Shown here: piece by piece, positions 36,188-47,300 of the stretch
Layout of the letters: each line of letters begins with the position of its first letter
Numbering within the stretch: position 1 is the first letter of the stretch
Assembly (NCBI GenBank): GCA_017621515.1
Contig: JAGASY010000085.1
Location: forward strand, 1-57,966
From: Bacteroidaceae bacterium
GTDB taxonomy: Bacteria > Bacteroidota > Bacteroidia > Bacteroidales > Bacteroidaceae
DNA length: 57,966 bases
Reading direction: 5' to 3'
Translations under genes and position numbers: made by a program
The notes under the pieces: model-generated
Database searches by the model: none
What the model saw: only the letters and a program-made list of their open reading frames with translations
Told to the model about the DNA's origin: nothing

Positions 36188-39028
36188 TCATCTGATAAGT
36201 ACCTTGCGACCGTTGATAATATAGAATCCTTTGCTTGTTTGGCTGACGCGTTGTCCCTGTAAGTTATAAGTATGGTTCATAATTTTACAGTTCTCTGTAT
36301 GTACAACATTATCAATGCTTGTATTCTCTGAATTGTATTTGCGCCCGAAGAATTGGATTTCAGCCACATTGCAGTTACCGTTGTCGGGTCCCAGATAGCG
36401 CAGATAACGATAGCCTTCCGGAGAGGAAGCAGGAAGCTTGGTTAGTGTGCTCTCGGCAGGTGTCTCTGAGATAGTAGCAATAGTTATTGCATCGCTGAAA
36501 TCAGATTCATTGGCTATTTGGAATTTGCCGCCCACCATGCGAGCGGGGTAGCCAGAGCGTGGACAATACTTCACATAGACAGTCTGAGCCAAATAGCGAT
36601 TGCCCATGTCATAGCCCACCCATGCGCCGGAAGTTTCGGCAGCATCAAAAAAAGTACTGACATTACCATCAAGAGCGGCATTGCGTGTGGTACTTGAGTT
36701 GTTCTTATAGGAGCCAGATGTTCCGATGGTAGTGCCGGTAATTTTTACGACGGCATCCGTGGTCACCTGCTTCTCGACACTGGCATATCCTTCACCTTTG
36801 GCATTCCATCCCGACACCTTGTAAGTATAAGTACCTGCTGTAGCATAAGTATCTACATAGTGGGTGGCACGAGTGGTGGCAATACATACATTATCTCGAT
36901 AGACCAAGAACGAGTCGGCATCTGCTACAGAACTCCATGAGAGCGTAGCCTCATCTGTGTCAGTCCAGAGTGCCCTAAAGTTTGTCGGAGCTTTGGGTAC
37001 GGCGGTCATTTCGGCAGGTGTACCGGTGAGCGTGACATGATCGAAAACAGCCTGATAGGTTATGTCCTTGGTTTGACGGTTACAAACTGCCATGCCTACA
37101 TAATAAGTTTTAGGCATTAAGATGGAGGTCTGACCTATCTGATGCCATGTCACATTATCACGACTGATAGAGGTTGTAAATTTATTGCCTTCGCGCTGTA
37201 TTCGCAGCCAAAAGGGGGCACGACCATAGTTCGTACCATTGACCCATGTAGTGTTGGCATTCGTAGAAGAACGTACACATTGGCGAAGCATACGACATCC
37301 TGTTTCGCCCAACGTCAGCCCCACACGTTGGCTGTTTCCGTTGAGCGTACTGCGCATGAGAATACCCACTTTATAGAATGATTCGTCGGTTGAGACCAGT
37401 CGTACAGTGAGTGTAGCATCACCCGTAATTTTTTTGTAAACAAAACCGTGTGTATCTATGGCACCACCGATGTCACTGCCCAGACCATTAACAATGAATG
37501 TAGAATCCTGTACATTGCAGTATGCTCCGCTGCCGTATGCCTGTGAGTTTACACCTATGTAGTTCCATCCCAAAGGAAGTTCGTCGCTGCCGTCCTGCGC
37601 AGTGGCACAAACAATGTCGCTCTGTTCGCTATAGCCAGCCTTATTGATGAATTGTACCTTATAATGATAAGTTTTTCCCGGTTCGACGTTTTCATCTTTA
37701 TACTCATTATTAGTATAGTAGTCCCAAGTGGTAAGCAGTGAGAATGATTTTCCATTGGTACTGCGGTAAATGCGGAAGCCGCGTACATCTTCCAGTTCGG
37801 GATGCTGCCACGAGAGATAAACACATCGGTATCCGTCATTTGCTTTCACATTGACGGGCTTTTGTGGTACTTCGGTCATCATAGGTGATGCCTCAGCATT
37901 GATGGTGAAGAAAAGTGTGCCGTACCCCAGCATTTGGTTATTGGTATCAGGCCGGGCCAGTCGGGTCGCAATCTCCAGATAAGGGAACTCTGTGGCAGCA
38001 TTCATACCTTTCACCTCTTTGTAATGATGATATACAGCCTCGAAAGAGCAGGCATCGGGACGCAGACGGAAACCGTTGTTGTGAGTGGATATATAATAGA
38101 ATGAATAGCCTGTGGTACGGTCGAGACCAGAGCAGTCGAGTGGCTCATACGGCACGTCAGTGTGTCCTGTATTATATTTACACCAATATTCCATACCCTG
38201 CAACAAGCGGTTGTCACCTTCTGCAAACATGTCATCTCCCTGATTATATGATATTAGACATGCTTGTGCGATGTCACCTAAAGTCAAACCTGCATGAACA
38301 TTATCGCGCCCCATTTCGCGCATCTGCCCGCCGGGTTCGATACTGCCGCCATACATAGTTCCCCAATGATCTGTAGCAATTTGCAGATTGTAGCCTTCCT
38401 GATAGAGTGCCTCGTCATCGAGCAGGACACCTGCGGCTTGCACCGCCAATGCAGCAGGTGTGTACCATGACGGATGAGTAGCTTGATTAGTACAGAACTG
38501 GCGACATGCAGGTACCATTAGTGTACGTACCTTATTTAAAAATATATTGCGGTCAGCTTCAGCCCATCCTTCATAGAAGCCTTCCTGTGTGCGCAACAGT
38601 TCGGCAGCTACAATCATGGCACGGCAAGGATACTGATAAAGTTCAGCTGAAACGGTTTCCAGTTTGTTACCCCATGCTGTCAATATACGTGCTGCACAAT
38701 TGGCATAGACTATATTGCCTGTGACATGCCACTCAATGGCATTGAGCATGGCAGCATAAGCATCAGCGGCAGCTCGTTGGCGAGTTCCATTGGAACCGCC
38801 AATTTCCGTTGAAGGGCTTGCAGTATAACTGCTTTTGGCAGCGGCATCATTTTGCATAGCCTTCCAACATGATGCCCAAGGTTCATCACCAGCCTCTACA
38901 TGCTGTTTGATACGATCGAGGTCGGTCTGACTCAAGATACTTCCCGGATGATTGAACACCCTCTTTTGTGCTGCAACATCGACAATTAGCATTGTTAACA
39001 ACAGCATTGTAAATACTCTCAGTTTCAT
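36188..39028 (-). CDS. Secreted alginate-lyase-family protein with FN3 and F5/8-type modules
   Basis: The 946-residue protein has a signal peptide (residues 1-20) and an alginate-lyase-superfamily alpha/alpha barrel (about 22-375), with the conserved QMREMGRDNVH at 235-245. Fibronectin-III-like domains occur near 385-475 and 685-765. A jelly-roll module (about 480-675) lies between them, and an F5/8-type galactose-binding domain (about 770-900) follows. The end, YNLQGQRVSQTSKGFYIINGRKVLIR, is a tail common in secreted Prevotella proteins and probably T9SS-related. Polysaccharide-lyase action on a uronate polymer is inferred; subfamily and substrate are not resolved. It sits between the GH28-like and GH36 genes. 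Confidence 0.82.
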   Translation of the reverse strand: MKLRVFTMLLLTMLIVDVAAQKRVFNHPGSILSQTDLDRIKQHVEAGDEPWASCWKAMQNDAAAKSSYTASPSTEIGGSNGTRQRAAADAYAAMLNAIEWHVTGNIVYANCAARILTAWGNKLETVSAELYQYPCRAMIVAAELLRTQEGFYEGWAEADRNIFLNKVRTLMVPACRQFCTNQATHPSWYTPAALAVQAAGVLLDDEALYQEGYNLQIATDHWGTMYGGSIEPGGQMREMGRDNVHAGLTLGDIAQACLISYNQGDDMFAEGDNRLLQGMEYWCKYNTGHTDVPYEPLDCSGLDRTTGYSFYYISTHNNGFRLRPDACSFEAVYHHYKEVKGMNAATEFPYLEIATRLARPDTNNQMLGYGTLFFTINAEASPMMTEVPQKPVNVKANDGYRCVYLSWQHPELEDVRGFRIYRSTNGKSFSLLTTWDYYTNNEYKDENVEPGKTYHYKVQFINKAGYSEQSDIVCATAQDGSDELPLGWNYIGVNSQAYGSGAYCNVQDSTFIVNGLGSDIGGAIDTHGFVYKKITGDATLTVRLVSTDESFYKVGILMRSTLNGNSQRVGLTLGETGCRMLRQCVRSSTNANTTWVNGTNYGRAPFWLRIQREGNKFTTSISRDNVTWHQIGQTSILMPKTYYVGMAVCNRQTKDITYQAVFDHVTLTGTPAEMTAVPKAPTNFRALWTDTDEATLSWSSVADADSFLVYRDNVCIATTRATHYVDTYATAGTYTYKVSGWNAKGEGYASVEKQVTTDAVVKITGTTIGTSGSYKNNSSTTRNAALDGNVSTFFDAAETSGAWVGYDMGNRYLAQTVYVKYCPRSGYPARMVGGKFQIANESDFSDAITIATISETPAESTLTKLPASSPEGYRYLRYLGPDNGNCNVAEIQFFGRKYNSENTSIDNVVHTENCKIMNHTYNLQGQRVSQTSKGFYIINGRKVLIR

Positions 39029-39052
39029 ACGATTATTATTTATTTATTAAAT

Positions 39053-40507
39053 TTATGGTTGTATGGTGACGGAATTGACAAACCGTCCTATGCCAATGTC
39101 TTTCTCATCCATTGGCTTACCGTTGACAAGGATATTGCTTAGTGTCACGTTACCAATACGGCGTTGGCTGTCATAACCTTCAAAAAAACAAGGTCTCAGT
39201 TGTGAGGCATCACCTGTGAAATAGATGTGTTGAAAACAAATGTCCGTGATGAGATTGCCCGGTGCACGATTGTATTTGGCTCCGAATACAACCTTCATTC
39301 CAATGAGGGCAGTGGAATCTATGTCTTCGATGCGGATATTGTCGAACATGACATGACGTATGGTATTTTTGTCACCACATGAAAAGTTCAGAACTGAATT
39401 GGTGCGGGCATAAAGAATATCGCAGTCGTACATTCTGACTTTTTCCAATATCTCGCCTGTTTTGCAGCGATCGTCGCCGTGAGATCCGATGTTAATGGGA
39501 TGCGCCACGTCTGTCCAAAGTGTGGCACGGCTGATGTCGAAATCTTTTGAGCCTCCCCAAAACCACCAACGATGGTTATAGAGAGCGATGCCGTCATCAC
39601 TGGTACGCAGGAAAACGTCTTCTATCTTTACATTGCTACAGCACATCAAGTCGATGCCATCCGTCCAGCTCTTGCACGAGAACGATTTCAGATGACGCAA
39701 GGTGACATTCTCCGACTGTCCGCCAAACACAGTGTAGTGTTGCGGGTTAAGCACAGTCAGACCATCTACAAGCACATTCTTTGAATAAGTAATTTCGATG
39801 CCGCGCAGCGGATGATCGAGAATGCCGCGCCCTACAATACGTACATTTTCAGCATGGTCGATGATGAGACGAGCTTTTACAATGGCACCCGGAGCCAGAT
39901 ACACGGTACAATTAGACGGAATACGGATATCGCCGCCGGGTAAATCCTTCGGACGATGTACACCCGGACCGAAATAGATAAGGCGGGCATCGCGCACAAA
40001 GACATCCTGTGCATTAGGTGCTGTCCAATTAATAGCATACGGCTCATCAGGCGAGTGTTGCTCGTTAAGCATAGGGTTGGCAAAAAGGTGCAGGTTATGC
40101 AGACGGTCGTTGTCAAACTCCACACTCAAGTATTCAGGGTTACTCAGATGCAGTTCTATAGTACTGTCATCAATTACTGTGTATCCAATGTTCTTAGACT
40201 TTGGACGAATCACCACATTTGATGGTGAAACCGTTTTCCCATTTAATCGTTTGATTCTGACACTGACTTCACCTTGCATGTCGAACTCTGCAAATGAAGC
40301 CTGCTGTGGGCGACGCAAATCCACATCGCAGCGTAGTGTCGGCACCGTCTGCCACTGGTTGCAGCCAGTCGGGCAGACGCTTACATTGTAGTCGTTCATC
40401 TGTACAAGACCTTCTTTTTCGGGAAGGGGATAGATTTGCACTTGTCCCATGACTGTAAGATTCATCAATGTGGCAAGAATTAAAATAAGAATGTTTATCT
40501 GTCTCAT
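39053..40507 (-). CDS. GH28-like beta-helix glycoside hydrolase
   Basis: The 484-residue protein has a signal peptide (MRQINILILILATLMNLTVMGQ) and a right-handed beta-helix from about 190 on. Catalytic-type motifs are TDGID (282-286), SDDGIA (303-308) and GSHGD (341-345), in the order of the GH28 NTDG, DD and GHG motifs. The AHPINIGSHG segment differs from classical polygalacturonases and resembles the wider GH28/GH49 clan. It is the first gene of the operon, 15 nt after a -7 box region, and faces the regulator. A pectic or related uronate substrate is inferred from family. Confidence 0.82.
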   Translation of the reverse strand: MRQINILILILATLMNLTVMGQVQIYPLPEKEGLVQMNDYNVSVCPTGCNQWQTVPTLRCDVDLRRPQQASFAEFDMQGEVSVRIKRLNGKTVSPSNVVIRPKSKNIGYTVIDDSTIELHLSNPEYLSVEFDNDRLHNLHLFANPMLNEQHSPDEPYAINWTAPNAQDVFVRDARLIYFGPGVHRPKDLPGGDIRIPSNCTVYLAPGAIVKARLIIDHAENVRIVGRGILDHPLRGIEITYSKNVLVDGLTVLNPQHYTVFGGQSENVTLRHLKSFSCKSWTDGIDLMCCSNVKIEDVFLRTSDDGIALYNHRWWFWGGSKDFDISRATLWTDVAHPINIGSHGDDRCKTGEILEKVRMYDCDILYARTNSVLNFSCGDKNTIRHVMFDNIRIEDIDSTALIGMKVVFGAKYNRAPGNLITDICFQHIYFTGDASQLRPCFFEGYDSQRRIGNVTLSNILVNGKPMDEKDIGIGRFVNSVTIQP

Positions 40508-40532
40508 ATTTACTGAATTGGTTTGAATGGTT

Positions 40533-40577
40533 CAAAAGTAGCAACTCCTTTTGTTGCCATAATGCTATTTCTGTTGC
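40533..40577 (-). promoter_or_regulatory. Operon promoter with possible activator sites
   Basis: TACTTTTG (minus, 40540-40533) is a -7 box 26 nt before the GH28-like start codon. No TTTG is found at -33. In its place lies GCAAC-N7-GTTGC (40541-40557) and a further TGTTGC at 40572. A weak -33 with an overlapping inverted repeat is what an activator-dependent promoter would show. The site is a candidate for the adjacent AraC-type regulator. Confidence 0.45.
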
Positions 40578-40716
40578 AAACCTCTCTGCAAAATTGTCTC
40601 AAAACACTATTTGGACAATTCTTGTACCTATTTGAAACGATAATTACACAAAAAAAGGGGCATATTATTAGTAGAATGGAATATTTTTGTAATCTTTGTC
40701 GCCAAATTGTGAAGCA

Positions 40717-43008
40717 ATGAAGAGAATAGTTACTGTACTGTATGCACTTTTCTGTGTGTTGACGATATCGGCACAACTGCGCCATTATACAGTGCGCGAT
40801 GGTCTGACAACAAACAATGTGTGGCAAATAGTGGAACTACCCAACGGACAGATATTAGTAAACAGCGAGGGGACTTTTGAGTTATTTAACGGCAAACAAT
40901 TTGTACCGCTTCCTTGTGATGTATCCCATAGTTACCAATTATCTGACTTCGGTGGTTATGCCCACTTGTTGCAGGGAGACTCGCTCTTGTGGCTTCGCGA
41001 CTATTATAATGTATATCTTTTCGATATATGTCAATGCAGTTTCCGGTACGACATTGAAGAACGAATTGAAGAGATTAAGGATTTTGTCAATGGTAAAAAA
41101 GGTCTTGAGACAACCCCGAATGAACAATATACAAACCTGATGCGACAATATGGTTTTGGCAACCGTCTTCATCTGACCACAGCCTGTCATGACAGACAAG
41201 GCGGTTCTTGGATTGGAACTATGGGACAAGGACTTTATTATATTCCACCTCAACATCCAATGGCTGAGACGATTCCTGTACCAGATGGAAAAGACGTCAT
41301 GGCAATTGCAGAATGTAAGGAAGGGATAGTGGTTTGTACGGAAAACGGAATTTGGTTATTTGACACCGTTACACGTACCTTTAATACCATCCTTAAAGAG
41401 CAGGACGCACAGTACTACAATGCTTCAACCGACAAAAAAGGACGTGTATGGTTATGTTCAAGGAATGGACTTTATTGTTATAACCACGGCAATGTGGTAC
41501 GCTACGATGCCGGCAATGTGAAAGGACTTATCCATTCTCAAATACGTTTTGCTTGTATGCTACCCGATGGACAATTGTTAATAGCCAACCACTTGCACTA
41601 TTTGGGTTATCTGAATCTTGACACTCATACATTTTCCCCATTGAATACCAAGCTACCCCAGCTGGAACAATACCGCACAATGGTTGACGGTTCTCTGCTG
41701 CCTTGTTCGAACCATGCTGCCGTACTTACGCAGAACGGCATATTCCGTCTGGATTACCAACATGACAGCCTGTTCGCCTTCAAGCCGTTGCCGGCAGAAC
41801 TGTCTCAGAAATTCAATTGTATCTTCGTTGACTCCAAACAACGAATCTGGGTGGGAGCGCAAAATGGATTGGTGCAGAATGGAAAAATATGGCTGAATGC
41901 TTGTATCTTAGGCATTACAGAAGACCATAAGGGGCACTTGTGGGTGACTACCTCAAAAGGAATTTCTCGGATAACACCTACGGATGATGAAATAAATATT
42001 CTATACTTTGATGCCAATGACGGTATTCCGGAAGAAGGATTGCATGATAGAAGTATCTTGACTACAAGAGATGGCACCGTTTGGTTGGGCGGCACAGAGG
42101 GACTGACCTGTTTCAATCCTATTAAGTTTGTAACCCGACAATCGGCAATGACCACCCTGTTTGTAGGATTGTCTGTTTGCAATCGCCCTATACCTGCTAA
42201 CAGCCTTCCCTTGTCATTAGCATACGATGAAAATTATCTTATCCTGCAATTTTCTGCCTTGAACTATGTTTGTCCTCAACGCACGGTGTACCGCTATCGT
42301 CTAAAAGGAGTCGATGAAACATGGTTGATGAGTGATAATGGTGATGGTCTTGGCACGGCTTGTTATAATGCCCTTCCTCCAGGAAAATTTGTCTTTGAAG
42401 TACAGGCTGTCATTGGTGATGGGGAATGGGGGCCATTCACACGAAAGACCATCATCATACATCCTCCCTTATGGCTGACATGGTGGGCTAAATTACTATA
42501 TATTCTCATGTCGATAGCTGTTATGGGCTATCTGATTAGCCTTTACATAAAAAAGAAAAAGCTCAAAATAGAACGTGAAAATGACGCTAAGGTAAACCGT
42601 CTTTTTGAGCTGCGTGAGGAGGCACGTCATCAATTTGCTCAGAACGTGAATATTCAACCAGAAAAAATCAGTATCAACCAAGAAGAAGAAGAGCTTATAG
42701 CACGACTGATGAAGGCTATAGAACTGCATTTGGATGATTGTGACTACACTGTTGAACAACTGGCTGCTGATGTGGCGCAAAGCCGTTCTGGTCTCTATCG
42801 GAAGATGCAGCAAATGCTGGGCATCACACCAAACGACTTTCTACGTAACATCCGTCTGAAGAGAGCCGCCCAGCTAATGGCTGAGACCGACATTCCTGTT
42901 AGCCAAATATCTTTGATGGTCGGTTTTAAGACTCCTCGCTATTTTTCGCAATGTTTCAAGTCGATGTTTGGGATCTTGCCTTCAGAATATCGAGAGCCTA
43001 AAAAATAG
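40717..43008 (+). CDS. Membrane-spanning sensor with AraC-type DNA-binding domain (no kinase)
   Basis: The start at 40717 (MKRIVTVLYALFCVLTISAQ) gives a signal peptide and 763 residues. A periplasmic beta-propeller of Reg_prop-like repeats follows (SWIGTMGQGLYYI, RVWLCSRNGLYCY, RIWVGAQNGLVQ), then a Y_Y_Y domain and a membrane helix near 590-612. A short charged linker (KKKKLKIERENDAKV) leads straight into an AraC HTH (about 655-760), with SRSGLYRKMQQMLG and MVGFKTPRYFSQCFKSMFG. Hybrid two-component regulators of this phylum have a histidine kinase and receiver between membrane and HTH; both are missing here. It probably switches the divergent glycan operon on binding an oligosaccharide. Confidence 0.88.
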   Translation: MKRIVTVLYALFCVLTISAQLRHYTVRDGLTTNNVWQIVELPNGQILVNSEGTFELFNGKQFVPLPCDVSHSYQLSDFGGYAHLLQGDSLLWLRDYYNVYLFDICQCSFRYDIEERIEEIKDFVNGKKGLETTPNEQYTNLMRQYGFGNRLHLTTACHDRQGGSWIGTMGQGLYYIPPQHPMAETIPVPDGKDVMAIAECKEGIVVCTENGIWLFDTVTRTFNTILKEQDAQYYNASTDKKGRVWLCSRNGLYCYNHGNVVRYDAGNVKGLIHSQIRFACMLPDGQLLIANHLHYLGYLNLDTHTFSPLNTKLPQLEQYRTMVDGSLLPCSNHAAVLTQNGIFRLDYQHDSLFAFKPLPAELSQKFNCIFVDSKQRIWVGAQNGLVQNGKIWLNACILGITEDHKGHLWVTTSKGISRITPTDDEINILYFDANDGIPEEGLHDRSILTTRDGTVWLGGTEGLTCFNPIKFVTRQSAMTTLFVGLSVCNRPIPANSLPLSLAYDENYLILQFSALNYVCPQRTVYRYRLKGVDETWLMSDNGDGLGTACYNALPPGKFVFEVQAVIGDGEWGPFTRKTIIIHPPLWLTWWAKLLYILMSIAVMGYLISLYIKKKKLKIERENDAKVNRLFELREEARHQFAQNVNIQPEKISINQEEEELIARLMKAIELHLDDCDYTVEQLAADVAQSRSGLYRKMQQMLGITPNDFLRNIRLKRAAQLMAETDIPVSQISLMVGFKTPRYFSQCFKSMFGILPSEYREPKK

Positions 43009-43078
43009 ATAAGAAAGGATGTTTTTATTTTCTATTCTCTATTCAGTTTATACATTGCTACAACCAATATTTAAGACT

Positions 43079-43867
43079 CCATAAAAAAATTTTTAAATTC
43101 GTTTTTTGGAGGGGTGATTCATTTTGACAAAATGTCAGATATTTCAATCATTTCATTTTATCAATCACCAATTTTACATCAAAACACTATCTTTTTGATT
43201 TTGCCAAATGTTAAAATTCTAAGCCCTCTGGCACACGTCAAAATGAAGCGCACCGGACTTTTCTCGGAAAACGGGGATTCTACGCGCATTTTCTAACATC
43301 TCATTGAAATGTGAAATAGTGTTTCTTTTTTAGGGATTACTTTACATTTATTTATCTTCGGCGAAGAGTATTTTAGAAAAAACTATTAAGTTTTCAAATT
43401 TTCAGCGCACTGTCGTCACATTTTCAGCGCAGTGTAATTTTATTTGCAGTGCGCTACAATTTTAAAAACTTAGTAGTTTGGAGAAATTTTCAGCGTAGAG
43501 TTTTTGAAAAAGCGTTGGGAAGCGGAGAAAATAGCGGCGAACTTCAGCTAAAATGTTAAGAAGTGTATAATTCACCACATTGAAAGTGTGTCTGAACAAA
43601 AACTTAAAAGTAAGTGGTTTTGAGGTGGTATTTGGAGATAAGAACAGAGAATTTAGCTATAATATATTAATAATCAACATATTATAAAAGTATAGAAAAA
43701 TCTCGAAAAATTGCGTCCGATGCGTTTTTTTGAGTGTTTTTGAAAATTTTATATACAATTGATTATCAGATAATTATCTTAACGACAAAAATTTTGTCTC
43801 TTCGCCGCCGGCAAAAAATCGCTCGAAGTGTTAAATTTTCATTTTTACCAAAAATATCATTTTGTCA
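43079..43867 (+). repeat. Dispersed 789-bp element, copy D
   Basis: The element starts CCATAAAAAAATTTTTAAA and ends CATTTTGTCA. It has ATTTTGACAAAATGTCAGAT near its 5' end, the hairpin 43380-43479 (one mismatch in the 5' arm), and the 3' terminal CATTTTGTCAAATTGA. It is near-identical to copy C and in direct orientation with it. It starts 70 nt after the regulator gene and faces the same way. The rest of the gap to 44349 contains a degenerate GAGTCCGTTAAATACATCC motif (43938) and the leader of the next gene. Confidence 0.92.
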
Positions 43868-44215
43868 AATTGAAAAACCGCATTTTTGCCCGTTTTTTTT
43901 ATTATTTATATGGTAGCACTCACTTAAACTAAATGTAGAGTCCGTTAAATACATCCACTTAGGACTCAAGAAAAACCTGTCAGGTACACCCATATAAAAC
44001 ATAAGCAGTCAGTCTATCGCCCCAAAACCTAAGAAGATTTCTCAAATATACCTTATATATATAATAATAGAAAAATAACCTCAATACCCAACCTTCAAAA
44101 ATCTTTCTAAATATGAAAACATACAGTTTTTATGAAAACCTGTTTTATTAATATAAATAATTATATGATAAATGCAAAATATTTCTTTGACTTTTTTTAT
44201 TCAGATATTTCAATT

Positions 44216-44349
44216 ACATTTGCAACATGAATCAATTTGTGTGTTGATTATTAGTATATTCAAGTAAATTGATATGCAGACCTTGATTTAATTTATGAGG
44301 TTGTACAATAACGCTAACTTATTTATAAATATTAAAAACTAAACATCAA
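44216..44349 (+). promoter_or_regulatory. -7 box and leader of the giant secreted protein gene
   Basis: TACATTTG about 130 nt before the ATG is a plausible -7 box. In the leader ATCAATTT pairs with AAATTGAT over about 30 nt, giving a weak hairpin. No TTTG is found at the correct spacing. Confidence 0.4.
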
Positions 44350-47300
44350 ATGAAGAAATTTTATTCTCTCATGTCTCTTGCTGCTTTCGCATTAAGTGTA
44401 AGTGCGCAGGATGTCATCACTGAAGAGTGGGAGATGGGACAATTCGTGGAGATTGATGGCAAGCAGTATGTGGTGGGACGAAATCTCATTAACAATGGCA
44501 GCTTCTCTGCAGACCCTTCAACCACAGACAATGTGTATTACGGATGGGGTAGAGCTAAAGACGGTTATACAGACGGACTTGGTACAACTCCTGAACTCTC
44601 CTACCCTGCCTCTCAGGCTACATGGAACGCTACAGGCGGTTATGATGACGGAGCATACATCACGCTGAGCAGCGGTTGCGGTGGAGCTTCATCTGAAACG
44701 GCTTTTGTAGGTCATTGGAGTATATCTCAGAACTCAGACTACTACTTCGGGTTCTATCTGAAAGATTATATGGCTCATGTGTCAAGCACTAACTACAAGT
44801 ATGCACCGGTAGTATCTCTCGCTAAGGGTGTGCATTCTGATTGCTCTAAAAACGAGGACAATAAACTTTTCGGAGATGGTGCACAATACACAACAGACAA
44901 GTTTGTTTCCTCTGATGACTGGAGTCCTGTTGGTGTTATTTTTAACAATACAGAGTATAATTGGTTGCAGTTCCGTTTCTCATGGACAAACCCTGGTGTC
45001 GGTCTTGACGGATTCCGTCTGCATAAATTGTATGATGCAACAAATATAGACAAGGATGACCCTAAGTCAGCTATTGCCATCCTTGACTACATGGACGCAT
45101 TGGAGGCAATAAGCTTTTATGTAGATAGTGAACTTGCAGAATACACTTCTATCGCTGATGAAGCATACGATTATGTGATGTTCCATCAGGATACTCCGCT
45201 TGAAACTGTGGAGGAGTATGAAGCTGCTACAGCTGAAGCTAAGACTTATTTAATAAACTTGCAGAATACACTTGTTACTATTTCTGAAATCAATGCCCAG
45301 CTTGAAGTTATGGCTTTGCTCATGAATGACGACAATCCTTATCCGGGCATAGACGAGTTGAATGAGGCATGTACGATATATTCTGACTATGTAGATAATG
45401 GTTTGGAACCGTTAGATGATAGTTCCACTGCTATAGAGTATGTCACTGTAGCTTTGGATAATATTAAGAAAGCTATCGAGGCTTACCGTTTCTCACAGGT
45501 TCCTTCTGAAGATAATCCGGCAGACTATTCGTTCTTCGTTTCAAATCCTTCATTTGATGCTCAGGGACCTTGGTATGTGGGAACTACACCTGACGGTGCT
45601 CAGCAGCAAATTATGACTGTTGACGGTACTGTCTGCTGGCAGTCTTGGTGTAACAAGCAGAACTACGGTTCTTTGGAATTGTATCAGGACCTTTCAAATC
45701 TCCCTAACGGTTATTATACCGTTTCTGTGAATATGACCACTCAGGGAGGATGTATCACAGACCAGCATGCAGTTGCCGTCTCTTCTTTGGCTACTGCCAA
45801 CTCTCCGGTCCTTACCGATGAAAGTATCGACGTTACCGGTCCTGCCGGTGATGCAACAGGTGTGACATGGGAGACACTTACAACAGAGAAGGTGGCTGTG
45901 GTAGATGGCAAGCTCAAGATTGGTGCTGTCGGACACTGTTCAGACGAAATCGTGGCTGCCCGCGGTGATTATAGAGCCGGCTCTTTCTGGATTACAAACT
46001 TCAAGCTCCAGTATTACGGTCCGCTCTCTGACGAGGACGCTCTTGCAGCCTACAATGCGAAGGTTGCCGAGGTTCAGGCTCAGGCTGACACCATGCACTT
46101 CGCCGGTGACAAGGCTGCCTACCAGGCTGTAATCAGCGAGAACAGCGGTGTGACAACAGTGGAGGGTATTGCAGACGCTCTTGCTGCCATTGCTGAGGCT
46201 CAGACTGTGGCTGTGGCTTCCGAAAATAAGTATGCCGAAGTGGTTGCAGGCACATACGCAGCTCTTCAGGATTCTCTCCAGAATGCATACGGCGAGAAGG
46301 TGGGCCAGATTGTAAAGAAGGCTGTCGATCTTGCTACAGCTGAAATCAATGCTGCTGACGCCACTTATACGACAATGGATGCCATGACTACCAAGCTCCG
46401 TTACTATCGTGACAGCTATGTTCCTGCATTTGATGCTGCTGAAGCTGTGGAAGTGGTTGATGCTACTGCCAAGGCTGCAATGGAGGGGACTCTTGCAGAC
46501 GAAGTAAAAGTGCTCACGGCTGTGGATACAATTCCGGGGTCTGCCGTGCTTGACGAGCATATCGCCATCCTCAATAATGCAATCAAGGTTTGCGAGGCTG
46601 CTGATATTATCGCTGCAGGTGGCACGGACTACACTGCGCTCATCACTAATGCTGCCATCAACGATGAACGTGCAACAGGATGGACGCTCAGAAGAGAGAA
46701 CAGCGACGGCAACGGTGCAAAGAAGGGACAGGCATACGACGACGATGCAAACGGTTATTATCTCGACTCTTATAACTCAACAGCTGGCAAGCTCCTTTAC
46801 ACTGCTTATCAGACAATAGAGAACATCCCTAACGGTTTGTATGAACTCAAGACTATGAACCGTGTGAGCGGTACTCCGGGTGCTGAGGGTGTATATACAT
46901 ACGCTATCGCTGACAATGACACTGTGAATGCCGTGTTCAAGGCTATCCATCAGGAGCGGATGAACATTACAGAGCTTGGCGGTCCTGCAGCTGAGGATGG
47001 CGGTGACTCCATCGCATACGTATCAGACTCATACGGCTCAATCTTTGCTAAGGCATGGAAGGATACTAACGGCGGTGCTGATGTGGAGCCGGGTACAGTT
47101 GAAGAAGGCATTCTTGGAGCAAACAACGGTCACGGTCGCGGATGGTTCTACAACACACTCCAGATTGAAGTGAAGAACCATGTGCTCACTATCGGTGTTA
47201 CCAATGACTCTGTATTCACGAAAGGTCACAAGGATACAGACGGTAACGACTGTGTTCCGTTCAGCGGCTGGTGGTTCTCTTGCGACAACTTCACTCTCAC

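Noticed and set aside
45940..46560. 206-residue minus-strand frame
   Set aside because: It is antisense to the giant secreted protein, in its alanine-rich region with biased codons.
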